Assembly (NCBI GenBank): GCA_050300015.1
Contig: JBNKWZ010000028.1
Coordinates: forward strand, 1 to 64,000
Source: CAYZQH01 sp050300015
GTDB lineage: Bacteria; Pseudomonadota; Gammaproteobacteria; Pseudomonadales; Cellvibrionaceae
DNA length: 64,000 nt
Direction: 5' to 3'
In this document: positions 1-7,203 of the stretch, piece by piece
Layout of the letters: each line of letters starts with the position of its first letter
Numbering within the stretch: position 1 is the first letter of the stretch
Translations under genes and position numbers: made by a program
Notes under the pieces: generated by a model
What the model was told of the DNA's origin: nothing
Databases searched by the model: none
The model's input: only the letters and a program-made list of their open reading frames with translations

Positions 1-84
1 CTCGCCGTCCAACACTCGTTGAACCGCTATTTTGCGAAGCAGGTATTGCTCTTCAGTGCTTAAAGATCGTGCGTCATAATTCAT
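1..84 (-). CDS. N-terminus of a transposase-like HTH protein, cut by window edge
   Basis: An open frame starts with ATG at 84 and runs off the left edge after 28 codons. The peptide begins MNYDARSLSTEEQ and continues LLRKIAVQRVLDGE. This resembles the start of the helix-turn-helix region of IS630-type transposases, which often open with a YDAR-L-S motif followed by a helix leading into the HTH. Only the first helix is visible, so the catalytic DDE domain cannot be checked. It may be an intact insertion sequence, a fragment, or an unrelated HTH protein. The family call is from recall of the motif, not from an alignment. Confidence 0.5.
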   Translation of the reverse strand, partial: MNYDARSLSTEEQYLLRKIAVQRVLDGE

Positions 85-594
85 AGGATAAATGATACAT
101 GAAAACACTTATGTATTCATTATTGTGACCCAATTAGTATGAGTCATCTTTTGGAAACACGGCGAACCTTACTAGGCAGCACTCGATCACTCCCAAATCC
201 CTCCCCTAATCACTAAGTCGAAATTCCAAACCACCCTATTGGTCACTTTTACTCAAGAATGGAAGCAGAGATTGGTTTCGAAGAGAGTTGTAGCGATCCG
301 CACAGAGGATAATTAACAATAGTGGCGCACGTTCAGATAAAACCATTTTTCAGTCGCTCTTACGGTATGCTGCCGAAAGGGGTGCAGGAACCCTCTGAGT
401 AGGCTTTAACCAAGAGTGGAATAGCAATTAAGCGCTTCCAAAATGGCTTAAAAGTGGCCTGAGAGTAGGTAAGAGATACTCGCCGAGAGTGGTAAACTTG
501 TCATTGGACCCACAGACCAAGTGCCTTTTTTACACAAAAATAGAGATTCCCAAAAAGAAAAAACCGTAACCATATCAAACAGTTAGGGTATTAA
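85..594. other. Gene-free stretch, no feature recognised
   Basis: About 500 bases between the clipped transposase-like frame and the structured repeats before the tmRNA gene. I see no long open frame, tRNA or clear terminator. It could contain an end of the mobile element beginning at 84, but I found no convincing inverted repeat. Confidence 0.5.
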
Positions 595-741
595 CTTGGT
601 GGGGGCGGAGGTAGTTCACTCGGACCATCCTTGGCGTTCAACCGCTTCGCGGCGACCTAAAGGTCGACCAAAAATGTTCCCGACATTTTTGTGAACCCTC
701 GCTATTGATTCGAATGTCCCGCCGCCTCCACCAACCCCACA
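595..741. repeat. Structured tRNA-end-like repeat, unit A
   Basis: The unit opens with TTGGTGGGGGCGGAGG (from 595) and closes with CCGCCGCCTCCACCAA (to 741). The closing 16 bases are the inverse of the opening 16 with two mismatches, and they match the 3' end of the tmRNA gene at 959-975. In the middle is a hairpin, AAAAATGT (670-677) against ACATTTTT (683-690), with loop TCCCG, followed by GTGAACCC. The same layout recurs in the next unit. No protein-coding signal is convincing here. Confidence 0.6.
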
Positions 742-775
742 AAAAAATGCTTGGGTCTTTACCAAAATTCTTTCT

Positions 776-910
776 AACTGGGAGTATCGGCGGGAGTTGA
801 CTCGGCCCATCCATGGGCCTCGGAGCTTTGCCCCGCCGTCGCTACGCACCGCGTCCAAAATTGCTCCTGGCAATTTTGTGAACCCGGCGCGGGTTCTGCG
901 CCCACCAACT
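776..910. repeat. Structured tRNA-end-like repeat, unit B
   Basis: This is a diverged second copy of the preceding unit. It shares the block around GTTGACTCGGCCCATCC near its start, the internal hairpin and the GTGAACCC that follows it, and it ends in a CCCACCAAC block resembling a tRNA 3' end. The hairpin is CAAAATTGC (856-864) against GCAATTTTG (870-878) with loop TCCTG. Its stem differs in sequence from unit A yet still pairs perfectly, so the structure rather than the sequence appears to be kept. Confidence 0.55.
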
Positions 911-920
911 TCGCCAAATA

Positions 921-957
921 AAAAAACCCCAGGCCTTTCGACCTGGGGTTTTTTTAT
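921..957 (-). terminator. Rho-independent terminator of the tmRNA gene
   Basis: The hairpin AACCCCAGG / CCTGGGGTT with loop CCTTTCGA (on the plus strand) is flanked by A and T runs. On the minus strand it follows directly after the CCA end of the tmRNA at 959 and ends in a T tract, as expected for intrinsic termination. Confidence 0.85.
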
Positions 958-958
958 T

Positions 959-1351
959 TGGTGGAGGCGGCGGGACTTGAACCCGCGTCCGCAAGCACGC
1001 ACTCCGCGGCTCTACATGTTTAGATTCCGTCAATTGTTTTAACACTCATCAGCCCGACGGGCAGGACGATGAGTGCGAGCTTGCTAAAGTTTAACCCAAA
1101 CACCACAAACCGAGCGGATAGGCGATTCAGTTCTGATATGACAGTCTGCAACGCGGTACTGACACCTTGTTAAAGACCGCTAGCGGCCGTAGCCACTAGA
1201 TGGTGCTTGTTTCACTGCTTACGCAGCTAATTGAGCACCGTAGTTGTCATCGTTTGCAACTATAAGTTTACAGCTTTCGATTAAGGTGATTCGCTGCCAT
1301 CACCACATGCACCTTGGACCTTGTTACCCACGTCGAATCCTAAACGCCCCC
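959..1351 (-). ncRNA. ssrA: Transfer-messenger RNA (tmRNA)
   Basis: tmRNA rescues stalled ribosomes together with SmpB, whose gene lies 5.3 kb away. The minus strand begins GGGGGCG at 1351 and ends CGCCTCC-A-CCA at 959, forming a 7-bp acceptor stem with one G-U pair. The T-arm sequence GGTTCAAGTCCC precedes the 3' end. The tag reading frame lies at 1257-1219 and encodes ANDDNYGAQLAA followed by TAA, a typical gammaproteobacterial degradation tag ending in LAA-type residues recognised by ClpXP. The 393-nt length is normal. A TATACT hexamer about 45 bases upstream of the mature 5' end is a possible -10 element for the precursor, but I see no good matching -35. Confidence 0.97.
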
Positions 1352-1560
1352 GGGTATACCACCCATACAGCATAGACCTATTGGGTGGGTGGCGCAGTAT
1401 AAGGGCTCGGGAGTCAAATCGCTACTGTTGCTTGGTTGCTAATTAGCCACTTGACCCCTGCACTGCACCTAACGCTTGGATCCCGGAGCACTCAAAAGGT
1501 TCACAACGCCGTGCTAGAATGCGGTGAGCCCCTCCTCCCAAAGAAAGACAAGGACAGACT

Positions 1561-2493
1561 GTGACCCCAAAGAGCGTCGTCATGGCGGTTGCCACAGTAG
1601 CGCTTTGTACGCTCCCTTTCTGGACAGCCGTCCCCAACCCTATGGGTGAACCTTGGCTAGCAGAGCTTCACAATGTTGGCCACACGCTGGTGTTCATCCC
1701 CATTACCTTGGGATTACTCTCGGTACTGGGCACAGCATTGCCTCAAATCGGGTCATTGCAACGGGTGGTCATAGGCTTTTTTGCCACTATGGCCATTGGC
1801 GGCCTTATCGAGCTTGCGCAACGGGGCACTGCACGCACGGCCAGTTGGCATGATTGGCTGTTGGATCTTGCAGGCGTAGCCATAGCGCTCACTATTTATC
1901 TGTCCTTCAGTAAACCTCGGCCCAGGGTTTGGCGTGCAGCTGGTCTTGTTTGCATTCTAGGCATAGCAGCTTGGGTCTTCGCGCCAACGGTTACATGGTG
2001 GATGGCGAAAGTCGTTCAACAACAGGCGTTACCGACCCTTTGGGTAGCCGAACACCCCATCACCTACAGAAACTGGACGGACGTCAATCGATCAAGAGTG
2101 AGCTTTGTGGCGCCACCGGAACATCTAACTTTCCAGAGTAACATGGTCATTCGCGTTGACTTACCCGTCGAGGATAAGTTACCCGGTTGGATTTTAAAGC
2201 ACTCGCCGCCCGATTGGTCTGAATACTCCAAGCTCGTGGTGAAAACATATCACTCCCAGACGTCCCCCATAAAGTTTGGCGTAAACTTTTACTCCTACTT
2301 GGATACATCGTTTAAAACCGTGCAATTGGATGTTTCTGTGGTAACCATTCCTCCGGGGTTCACCGAGATGGTCATTCCGCTAGAAGGGAAAACCAATTTC
2401 AATGCTCGACGGGTAAAATCGGTTGCCTGGCACGCCTTAGCGTTAAAACAGCCCGCCACTGTTTTCGTTGAAAGTGTTGAATTACGTCCATAG
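1561..2493 (+). CDS. VanZ-like membrane protein with extra C-terminal domain
   Basis: The 310-residue protein has an N-terminal VanZ-like unit (about residues 1-140) with several membrane segments. It carries the motifs HNVGHTLVF and GLIELAQ plus a later HDWLLDLAG block, which are typical of the family. VanZ relatives are linked to glycopeptide tolerance in Gram-positives, but most proteobacterial members have no known role. After a further membrane segment (about 127-148) comes a soluble region of roughly 160 residues rich in beta-strand-like sequence, not part of the usual family and probably outside the cytoplasm. The start is GTG, with AAGGACAG as ribosome-binding site upstream. It runs alone between the tmRNA and ada. 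Confidence 0.75.
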   Translation: MTPKSVVMAVATVALCTLPFWTAVPNPMGEPWLAELHNVGHTLVFIPITLGLLSVLGTALPQIGSLQRVVIGFFATMAIGGLIELAQRGTARTASWHDWLLDLAGVAIALTIYLSFSKPRPRVWRAAGLVCILGIAAWVFAPTVTWWMAKVVQQQALPTLWVAEHPITYRNWTDVNRSRVSFVAPPEHLTFQSNMVIRVDLPVEDKLPGWILKHSPPDWSEYSKLVVKTYHSQTSPIKFGVNFYSYLDTSFKTVQLDVSVVTIPPGFTEMVIPLEGKTNFNARRVKSVAWHALALKQPATVFVESVELRP

Positions 2494-2551
2494 CACATTT
2501 GATGCCGTTTTTTCGGCGCCGCTTTTATCCGTCATACGCTAGAATGCACCC

Positions 2552-3586
2552 ATGAACCAACAGCAGCGCTATTACCAAGCTTTCCTTCAACGCGACGCTG
2601 ATTATTTGGGTCTCGTTGTGATTGGCGTGCGCACCACAGGCATTGCTTGCCTACCCACATGCCCGGCCAAAAAAGCATCCTTTCACAACTGTGAATTTTT
2701 TACAGATCTAGACGAGGCGTTAAAGCACCGCTACCGGCCGTGTCAACGTTGCTACCCAGACACCTACGGCAAAAGTGTTGCGTTTCAAAAATTAAAAGCG
2801 GCAATAGACCGCACCCCCAACCGGCGCTGGCGAGAAACCGATGTAAGCGCGTTTGGAATGAACCCCAGTACAGCTCGAAGGCAGTTTAAAAGCCATCTAG
2901 GGGTCAGTTTTATCGAATATGCTCGCCAAAAACGCTTGGTCAGTGCAGCAATAAACTTTGAGACTCAAGGTGATCTTATGGAAAGTCAGCTTCAAGCACA
3001 CTACGAATCTGCCAGTGGTTTTCGCAATGCCTGTAAAAAAGTCTTCTCGTTGGCGCCCTCAAAGCTCGCGGGCTCATCGCACCTGTATATGGATTGGTTC
3101 GACACGCCGCTGGGGCCCATGGTTGCCATTGCCGATGACAAGGCACTACTGCTTCTGGAGTTCTCCGGTCGTAAACTACAGCAAAAGAGTATTGCGCAAC
3201 TGATAGAACGGGAGCGCCTGCCGGTAGTCGCCAACACCAATGACGTTTTGCATCAAATCCAACAGGAGCTGGCCCTTTATTTTGGCGGGCAACTGCAGGT
3301 GTTTACCACGCCAATCCGCTTTATAGGCACCGAGTTCCAGCAATCGGTTTGGCGCACTTTATGTCAAATTCCTTTTGGCGAAACGCGCTCTTACCTTTGG
3401 CAAGCACAGCAACTCCAAAACCCAAAAGCTGTTCGCGCCGTGGCCCGCGCCAATGCCTCCAATCGGTTGGGTATTATTGTGCCCTGTCATCGCGTGATTG
3501 GCAGCAACGGACAACTGACCGGCTACGCAGCAGGTATAGATCGAAAAGCAGCGTTGCTGAAATTAGAAAGCCGCTTTGCCCAATAA
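2552..3586 (+). CDS. ada: Ada: methylphosphotriester/O6-methylguanine methyltransferase and regulator
   Basis: Ada repairs alkylated DNA by moving methyl groups to its own cysteines and then activates the adaptive response. The N-terminal zinc domain keeps all four cysteines (C33, C37, C64, C67) in the contexts TTGIACLPTC and RPCQRC. An AraC-type DNA-binding region follows at about residues 75-165. The C-terminal alkyltransferase domain (about 172-344) has the active-site motif IVPCHRVIG with C312. The 344-residue length is normal for the full three-part protein. A TAGAAT hexamer at 2540-2545 lies only six bases before the ATG, so the message may have almost no leader. No Shine-Dalgarno sequence is visible. 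Confidence 0.95.
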   Translation: MNQQQRYYQAFLQRDADYLGLVVIGVRTTGIACLPTCPAKKASFHNCEFFTDLDEALKHRYRPCQRCYPDTYGKSVAFQKLKAAIDRTPNRRWRETDVSAFGMNPSTARRQFKSHLGVSFIEYARQKRLVSAAINFETQGDLMESQLQAHYESASGFRNACKKVFSLAPSKLAGSSHLYMDWFDTPLGPMVAIADDKALLLLEFSGRKLQQKSIAQLIERERLPVVANTNDVLHQIQQELALYFGGQLQVFTTPIRFIGTEFQQSVWRTLCQIPFGETRSYLWQAQQLQNPKAVRAVARANASNRLGIIVPCHRVIGSNGQLTGYAAGIDRKAALLKLESRFAQ

Positions 3587-3605
3587 ACCGGGACAGTAAA
3601 TACTT

Positions 3606-4346
3606 TTGCAAATCTTTATATCTTTCAACCGCGGATTTGAATCCGCGACACAATCCAGTGCAATATGGAGCGCCTTTTGGGATCAACCCAGTTCGGCCAA
3701 CGGCCCTATTTTAATTGAGCCGCTCGCCTGTACCGAAGAGCTTCGCCACGGCTTAAATATTTGGGTCGCCAGCGAAAGCGACGATTCAGACATTAATACC
3801 TGTGATGCTACCGTCAGCGCTACCGAAGGCACCTACTCCGAAGTGCTAACCCCGCTTTCAACGCAGAGTAGAAATGCCCAATGCTTATTTGTGGGCGCTG
3901 AAGAGCGCGCTGGCAATTACACCATCAATATTCAATTGAAAGATCACCTGCCGCAATCCATTTATTCCGTGGTTCGTGAAGATTTGTGCCACGTTATTCC
4001 GACAACCCTTCGTAATACCTTAGCGGTTGATAAAAGTAAGGCCTGCTCATCCAACGCGGAGCCCGCACTATTGACCTATATTGAATTGCGATCCGCGGGT
4101 GATCCATGTGCTGCCGAGATTACAGTCGAGGCGGAAGACCAAACGTTTTCAGTTCCATCCGCCCGCAAAACATTGCTATCAGATAACCTTTGCGAATATT
4201 CGGTGCTTGATCGAGGAGAAGCTTCCGGGGAAGCCAATCTTATCATCATACATCCACTACTATCCGAGCCCGTGCAAACCACGCTCAACATTCCCAACGA
4301 GTGCGACACAGAACCTGGCACTTTTGCATTAACGATTGAACAATAA
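3606..4346 (+). CDS. Cys-rich protein with two carboxypeptidase-regulatory-like domains, start uncertain
   Basis: The frame encodes two tandem ~90-residue units with the same pattern: a CDATVSA or CAAEITV strand, a later Cys (AQC, NLC), and a closing strand. The first unit carries ERAGNYTINI and a DLCHVIP block. This pattern is seen in carboxypeptidase-regulatory-like (transthyretin-fold) domains of bacterial surface lipoproteins. The only start in frame near the beginning is TTG at 3606, just after an in-frame TAA at 3597, and there is no ribosome-binding site or signal peptide. The natural N-terminus may therefore be missing, which would make this a truncated gene. Copies of the palindrome CGCGGATT-TG-AATCCG lie at both ends of the gene. 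Confidence 0.5.
   Translation: MQIFISFNRGFESATQSSAIWSAFWDQPSSANGPILIEPLACTEELRHGLNIWVASESDDSDINTCDATVSATEGTYSEVLTPLSTQSRNAQCLFVGAEERAGNYTINIQLKDHLPQSIYSVVREDLCHVIPTTLRNTLAVDKSKACSSNAEPALLTYIELRSAGDPCAAEITVEAEDQTFSVPSARKTLLSDNLCEYSVLDRGEASGEANLIIIHPLLSEPVQTTLNIPNECDTEPGTFALTIEQ
3630..3647. repeat. Perfect palindrome, left copy
   Basis: CGCGGATT and AATCCGCG flank a TG centre. A nearly identical copy lies at 4452-4467, on the other side of the Cys-rich gene. Confidence 0.7.
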
Positions 4347-4370
4347 TATTGTATCGACTAAAACAATCAT

Positions 4371-4391
4371 GGGGGCGACAAGCCCCCTTTT
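4371..4391 (+). terminator. Rho-independent terminator after the Cys-rich gene
   Basis: The stem GGGGGC / GCCCCC with loop GACAA is followed by TTTT. It lies 25 bases after the stop codon of the upstream gene. Confidence 0.75.
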
Positions 4392-4451
4392 AAGCTGAAT
4401 GAATGCGTCTATTATTAACCCGATATAAAAGATTGACGGGTTAATAAATTT

Positions 4452-4467
4452 CGCGGATTTGAATCCG
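4452..4467. repeat. Palindrome, right copy
   Basis: CGCGGATT-TG-AATCCG repeats the palindrome at 3630-3647 in the same orientation, lacking only its last two symmetrical bases. Confidence 0.65.
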
Positions 4468-4540
4468 TAATAAAATAGATTTCCTATCTGTTTTATTACA
4501 CCCCCTAAAAAGTCTGGGGCTGAGGCGCCACTCATTTAGG

Positions 4541-4674
4541 GAGTGCTACTTTGTTCATTAAGAGCTACGGCCATTCATTTCGCAATGCACCTAGGCAGCT
4601 GATTTGAGGTCTCGCCCACGATTGCAGGATGCAGAAGGGCGACACAGGAGGGCAAAGCCAATGATGGGGCACCT
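4541..4674. repeat. Decayed copy of dispersed inverted-repeat element
   Basis: Blocks such as GCTACTTTGTTCATTAAG, GGATGCAGAAGGGCGAC and AAAGCCAATGATGGGGCACCT line up in order with the right half of the complete element at 56735-57104. There are many differences and only one recognisable end, so this is an old fragment. Confidence 0.5.
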
Positions 4675-4696
4675 GTACCCCATCTATTAACCCGAC

Positions 4697-4726
4697 ATAA
4701 CCCGGCAATCATTCCTGCCGGGTTAT
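4697..4726 (-). terminator. Strong hairpin after ratA, possible terminator
   Basis: ATAACCCGGCA (4697-4707) pairs perfectly with TGCCGGGTTAT (4716-4726). It begins just beyond the ratA stop codon on the minus strand. The following bases are not a clean T tract, so termination is plausible but not certain. Confidence 0.5.
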
Positions 4727-4729
4727 ATG

Positions 4730-5164
4730 TCAGCTGCCATACACCGCCTTTGCGCGCGCACAAATAGCATCCACTTGCTCACCCGCCAAAGATTGCATCA
4801 ACTTATTGGCTGCCAAGCCCAATACCGGGTTGGCAAATTGAAAGCTTAAACGAAAGGTCATTTCACAAGCGTTGTCATCCACGGGCTCAAATAACCATTG
4901 GCCTTCAAAGTGTTTAAAAGGGCCATCCACCAACTGCAAGGTCATCGCGCGATCGGGAATTAACACATTGTGTGTGGTGAATGCCTGAGTGAACCCCGAC
5001 TGATGTAGCTCCAAGCGAGCAGTCACCGTACCCTCGGAGCGCTCTAAAACCTTTGCATGCTTACAACCCGCCATAAACTCCGGGTAGGCTTCGATATCAT
5101 TCACCAGGCCAAACATTTGATGTGCGCTGTAAGGCAACAAAGCCTTGCGTTCAATTTTTTTCAC
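4730..5164 (-). CDS. ratA: RatA-type START/COQ10 family protein
   Basis: The 144-residue protein matches the polyketide cyclase/START-like family that includes E. coli RatA and mitochondrial COQ10. Visible features are the N-terminal ALLPYSAHQMF..LVNDIEAYPEF block and the C-terminal amphipathic helix with LAGEQVDAICARAKAVYG. Family members bind ubiquinone or, in RatA, have been reported to interfere with ribosome subunit joining; which applies here cannot be told from sequence. The start is GTG at 5164 with AAGGG seven bases upstream. It follows the sodium symporter gene by 30 bases. In many gammaproteobacteria ratA sits directly opposite smpB; here the transporter gene lies in between. Confidence 0.85.
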   Translation of the reverse strand: MKKIERKALLPYSAHQMFGLVNDIEAYPEFMAGCKHAKVLERSEGTVTARLELHQSGFTQAFTTHNVLIPDRAMTLQLVDGPFKHFEGQWLFEPVDDNACEMTFRLSFQFANPVLGLAANKLMQSLAGEQVDAICARAKAVYGS

Positions 5165-5194
5165 AACAAACCCTTTTTAAAACCAACATCTTAA

Positions 5195-6556
5195 TTACGC
5201 CAACTTTTGATACAAGGTATAAGCCATTACGGCCACCACCAGTATGGGGGATACAAATTTCAAAACCACCAGCCAGATATCAAACAAGGGATGGCCCTCG
5301 GCATCCATTTCACTTTGCACCACCGCTCGATGCATACACCAGCCCACAAACAATGCGATGAAAAGCCCTCCCAGCGGCAGAAAAAATTGCGAGGTTAAAA
5401 AATCCAGCGTTTCAAACACAAACACGGTACCTGGCTTATCCTCCAGCCAATTATTGGAAAACACACAACCCACGCCGCCAAGCCAAGCCACAACCGTAAG
5501 GCTTAGGGTAGCCGTGATACGGTTAAAGCGGCCCGTCTCTACCAACCAAGCCACGCCGGGCTCAATCAACGATACAGCTGATGACCACGCCGCAATTCCT
5601 ACCAACAAAAAAAACAAAGTCCCGAATACATCGCCCAACGGCATATTGCCAAAAGCAACGGGCAAGCTAATGAACATAAGCCCCGGACCTGCACCGGGTT
5701 CGAGCCCCGGATTGGCAAACACGATGGGAAATATGGCAAGGCCCGCCACCAAGGCCACCAATGTATCTAACACACCCACTGTGATAATGGTTTTACCCAC
5801 TGAGGCATGACTGGGCATATAAGCGCCGTAAGCCATAATCGCCCCCATGCCCAAACTCAAGGTAAAAAAGGCATGCCCCATGGCCACCAGTACACCATCT
5901 GAGGTGAGTTTGTCGAACTTAAAATCAAATAGAAAGGCAAAACCCTGAGCGAAATCCCCTTTAACAATCCCATACACCAAAAGCACCACCAATAACACGA
6001 ACAAAAAGGGCATTAGCACTCGCGCCACCAAGCCTAAGCCCTTCGTCACACCTGCGGCCACAATGGCAAAGGTCATTGCCGAAAAAACCGTGTGCCAAAT
6101 CAGCAGTTCGCTTGGGTTTTGCAAAAAACCCGCAAAAGCGGCCCCGGCGGCATCGCCAGATTGCCCGCTGAAACTGCCGCTACCGGCCGCAAACACATAT
6201 TTCAGGGCCCAGCCCGCCACCACACTGTAAAAGGCCATGATCATCAAGCCGGAGATCACCCCCAGCCAGCCAATACTGGTCCAGGCGCCGTGCAACCCGG
6301 CCTCTTTGGTCACATAGCGCATGGCATTGATGGGGCTTTGACGCCCGCGCCGGCCAATTAACACCTCAGCCATCATCACCGGCAAACCGATCAGCGCGAT
6401 ACAGAGTAAATAGACCAATACGAAGGCCCCACCCCCATTTTCACCGGTGATGTAGGGAAACTTCCAAATATTACCAAGCCCCACAGCAGAACCCGTTGCA
6501 GCCAAAATAAACGTCCAACGGTTACCCCACACGCCGTGTATGCCGCGCTGATCCAT
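5195..6556 (-). CDS. Sodium-dependent transporter, NSS (SNF) family
   Basis: This is a hydrophobic protein of about 453 residues with 11-12 membrane segments. The first segment has the family signature GSAVGLGNIWKFPY followed by GENGGGAFVLVY, which forms the substrate and sodium site in LeuT-type symporters. Bacterial relatives import amino acids or similar small molecules with sodium; the substrate here is unknown. An ATG at 6568 would add four residues (MGAY), but the ATG at 6556 has a GGGGG stretch at ribosome-binding distance and is preferred. It is probably transcribed with ratA downstream. Confidence 0.88.
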   Translation of the reverse strand: MDQRGIHGVWGNRWTFILAATGSAVGLGNIWKFPYITGENGGGAFVLVYLLCIALIGLPVMMAEVLIGRRGRQSPINAMRYVTKEAGLHGAWTSIGWLGVISGLMIMAFYSVVAGWALKYVFAAGSGSFSGQSGDAAGAAFAGFLQNPSELLIWHTVFSAMTFAIVAAGVTKGLGLVARVLMPFLFVLLVVLLVYGIVKGDFAQGFAFLFDFKFDKLTSDGVLVAMGHAFFTLSLGMGAIMAYGAYMPSHASVGKTIITVGVLDTLVALVAGLAIFPIVFANPGLEPGAGPGLMFISLPVAFGNMPLGDVFGTLFFLLVGIAAWSSAVSLIEPGVAWLVETGRFNRITATLSLTVVAWLGGVGCVFSNNWLEDKPGTVFVFETLDFLTSQFFLPLGGLFIALFVGWCMHRAVVQSEMDAEGHPLFDIWLVVLKFVSPILVVAVMAYTLYQKLA

Positions 6557-6666
6557 ATAAGCCCCCAATGGTCAATAAGGATTGATGCACCCATTGTACC
6601 GCAAACCCTAAAGGTCGTTTTTCGCCTCTTAGCGCCGAATACTGCATTTTTGGAATGGTTTACGGC

Positions 6667-6672
6667 TATAAT
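6667..6672 (+). promoter_or_regulatory. Consensus -10 element immediately before smpB
   Basis: A perfect TATAAT followed by the GC-rich stretch GCGCGCC lies nine bases before the smpB ATG. Initiation at the usual distance would start the mRNA within about three bases of the start codon. The -35 region is a poor match. The GC-rich discriminator resembles promoters under stringent control. Confidence 0.55.
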
Positions 6673-6681
6673 GCGCGCCCT

Positions 6682-7164
6682 ATGGCTGGAAAGAAAAAAC
6701 CTAAACAACCGAGCAATACCATTGCTTTAAATAAACGCGCGAAATTTGACTTCTTTTTTGAGGAAAAATTTGAAGCGGGGCTAGTTCTCGCCGGCTGGGA
6801 AGTGAAAGCGTTGCGCGAAGGCAAGGGCCAACTGACCGACAGCTACGTGTTTATTAAAAATGGCGAGGCCTGGTTGCTAAATGCGCAAATTAGCCCCCTA
6901 CTCTCGGCCTCCACACATTACGTAGCCGAGCCCACCCGTATGCGCAAATTGCTGTTACAGCGCAAGCAGCTCAGTCGATTGCAAGTGGCCATGGACCAAA
7001 AAGGTTACACCATCGTGGCCACCGCGCTGTACTGGAAAAAGCACCTGGTGAAGTGCGAAATTGCTTTGGCCAAAGGCAAGAAGCAACATGACAAACGGGA
7101 CACCGAGAAAGAGCGGGATTGGAACCGTCAAAAACAGCGAATTATGAGCCACTCCGCGCGTTAA
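6682..7164 (+). CDS. smpB: SsrA-binding protein SmpB
   Basis: SmpB binds tmRNA and delivers it to stalled ribosomes; the tmRNA gene is in this same window. The 160-residue protein has the conserved core with GWEVKALREGKGQL and SYV..NGEAWLLNAQI, and the basic C-terminal tail with KRDTEKERDWNRQK that inserts into the ribosome. The start MAGKKK at 6682 matches the family; an in-frame ATG at 6655 lies upstream of the -10 element and is unlikely to be used. No Shine-Dalgarno sequence is present before 6682. Confidence 0.96.
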   Translation: MAGKKKPKQPSNTIALNKRAKFDFFFEEKFEAGLVLAGWEVKALREGKGQLTDSYVFIKNGEAWLLNAQISPLLSASTHYVAEPTRMRKLLLQRKQLSRLQVAMDQKGYTIVATALYWKKHLVKCEIALAKGKKQHDKRDTEKERDWNRQKQRIMSHSAR

Positions 7165-7203
7165 CCCTCTCGACTCAAACCTATCATTATCCGAGGGCAT
7201 ATC

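Larger units (their letters stand above)
4347..4729. other. Intergenic region packed with inverted repeats
   Basis: This stretch holds no credible gene. It contains a terminator at 4371-4391, the second palindrome copy at 4452-4467, a long AT-rich hairpin (GTAATAAAATAGAT at 4467-4480 against 4486-4499, one mismatch), a decayed copy of the dispersed inverted-repeat element (4541-4674) and a strong hairpin at 4697-4726. The density of repeats suggests repeated insertions. Confidence 0.6.

Noticed and set aside
595..959. attL/attR pair of a genomic island inserted at ssrA
   Set aside because: The tmRNA-end copy near 725-741 is inverted relative to ssrA, whereas attachment sites must be direct repeats, and no integrase gene is present.
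616..1045. Several open frames of 67-128 codons on both strands, one containing WWRRRDLNPRP
   Set aside because: They run through the tmRNA 3' end and the structured repeats. The RRRDLNPRP string is the well-known false translation of a tRNA/tmRNA T-arm, and the frames are not conserved between repeat units.
5244..5810. 188-codon plus-strand frame
   Set aside because: It lies wholly opposite the sodium symporter gene and has no family features.
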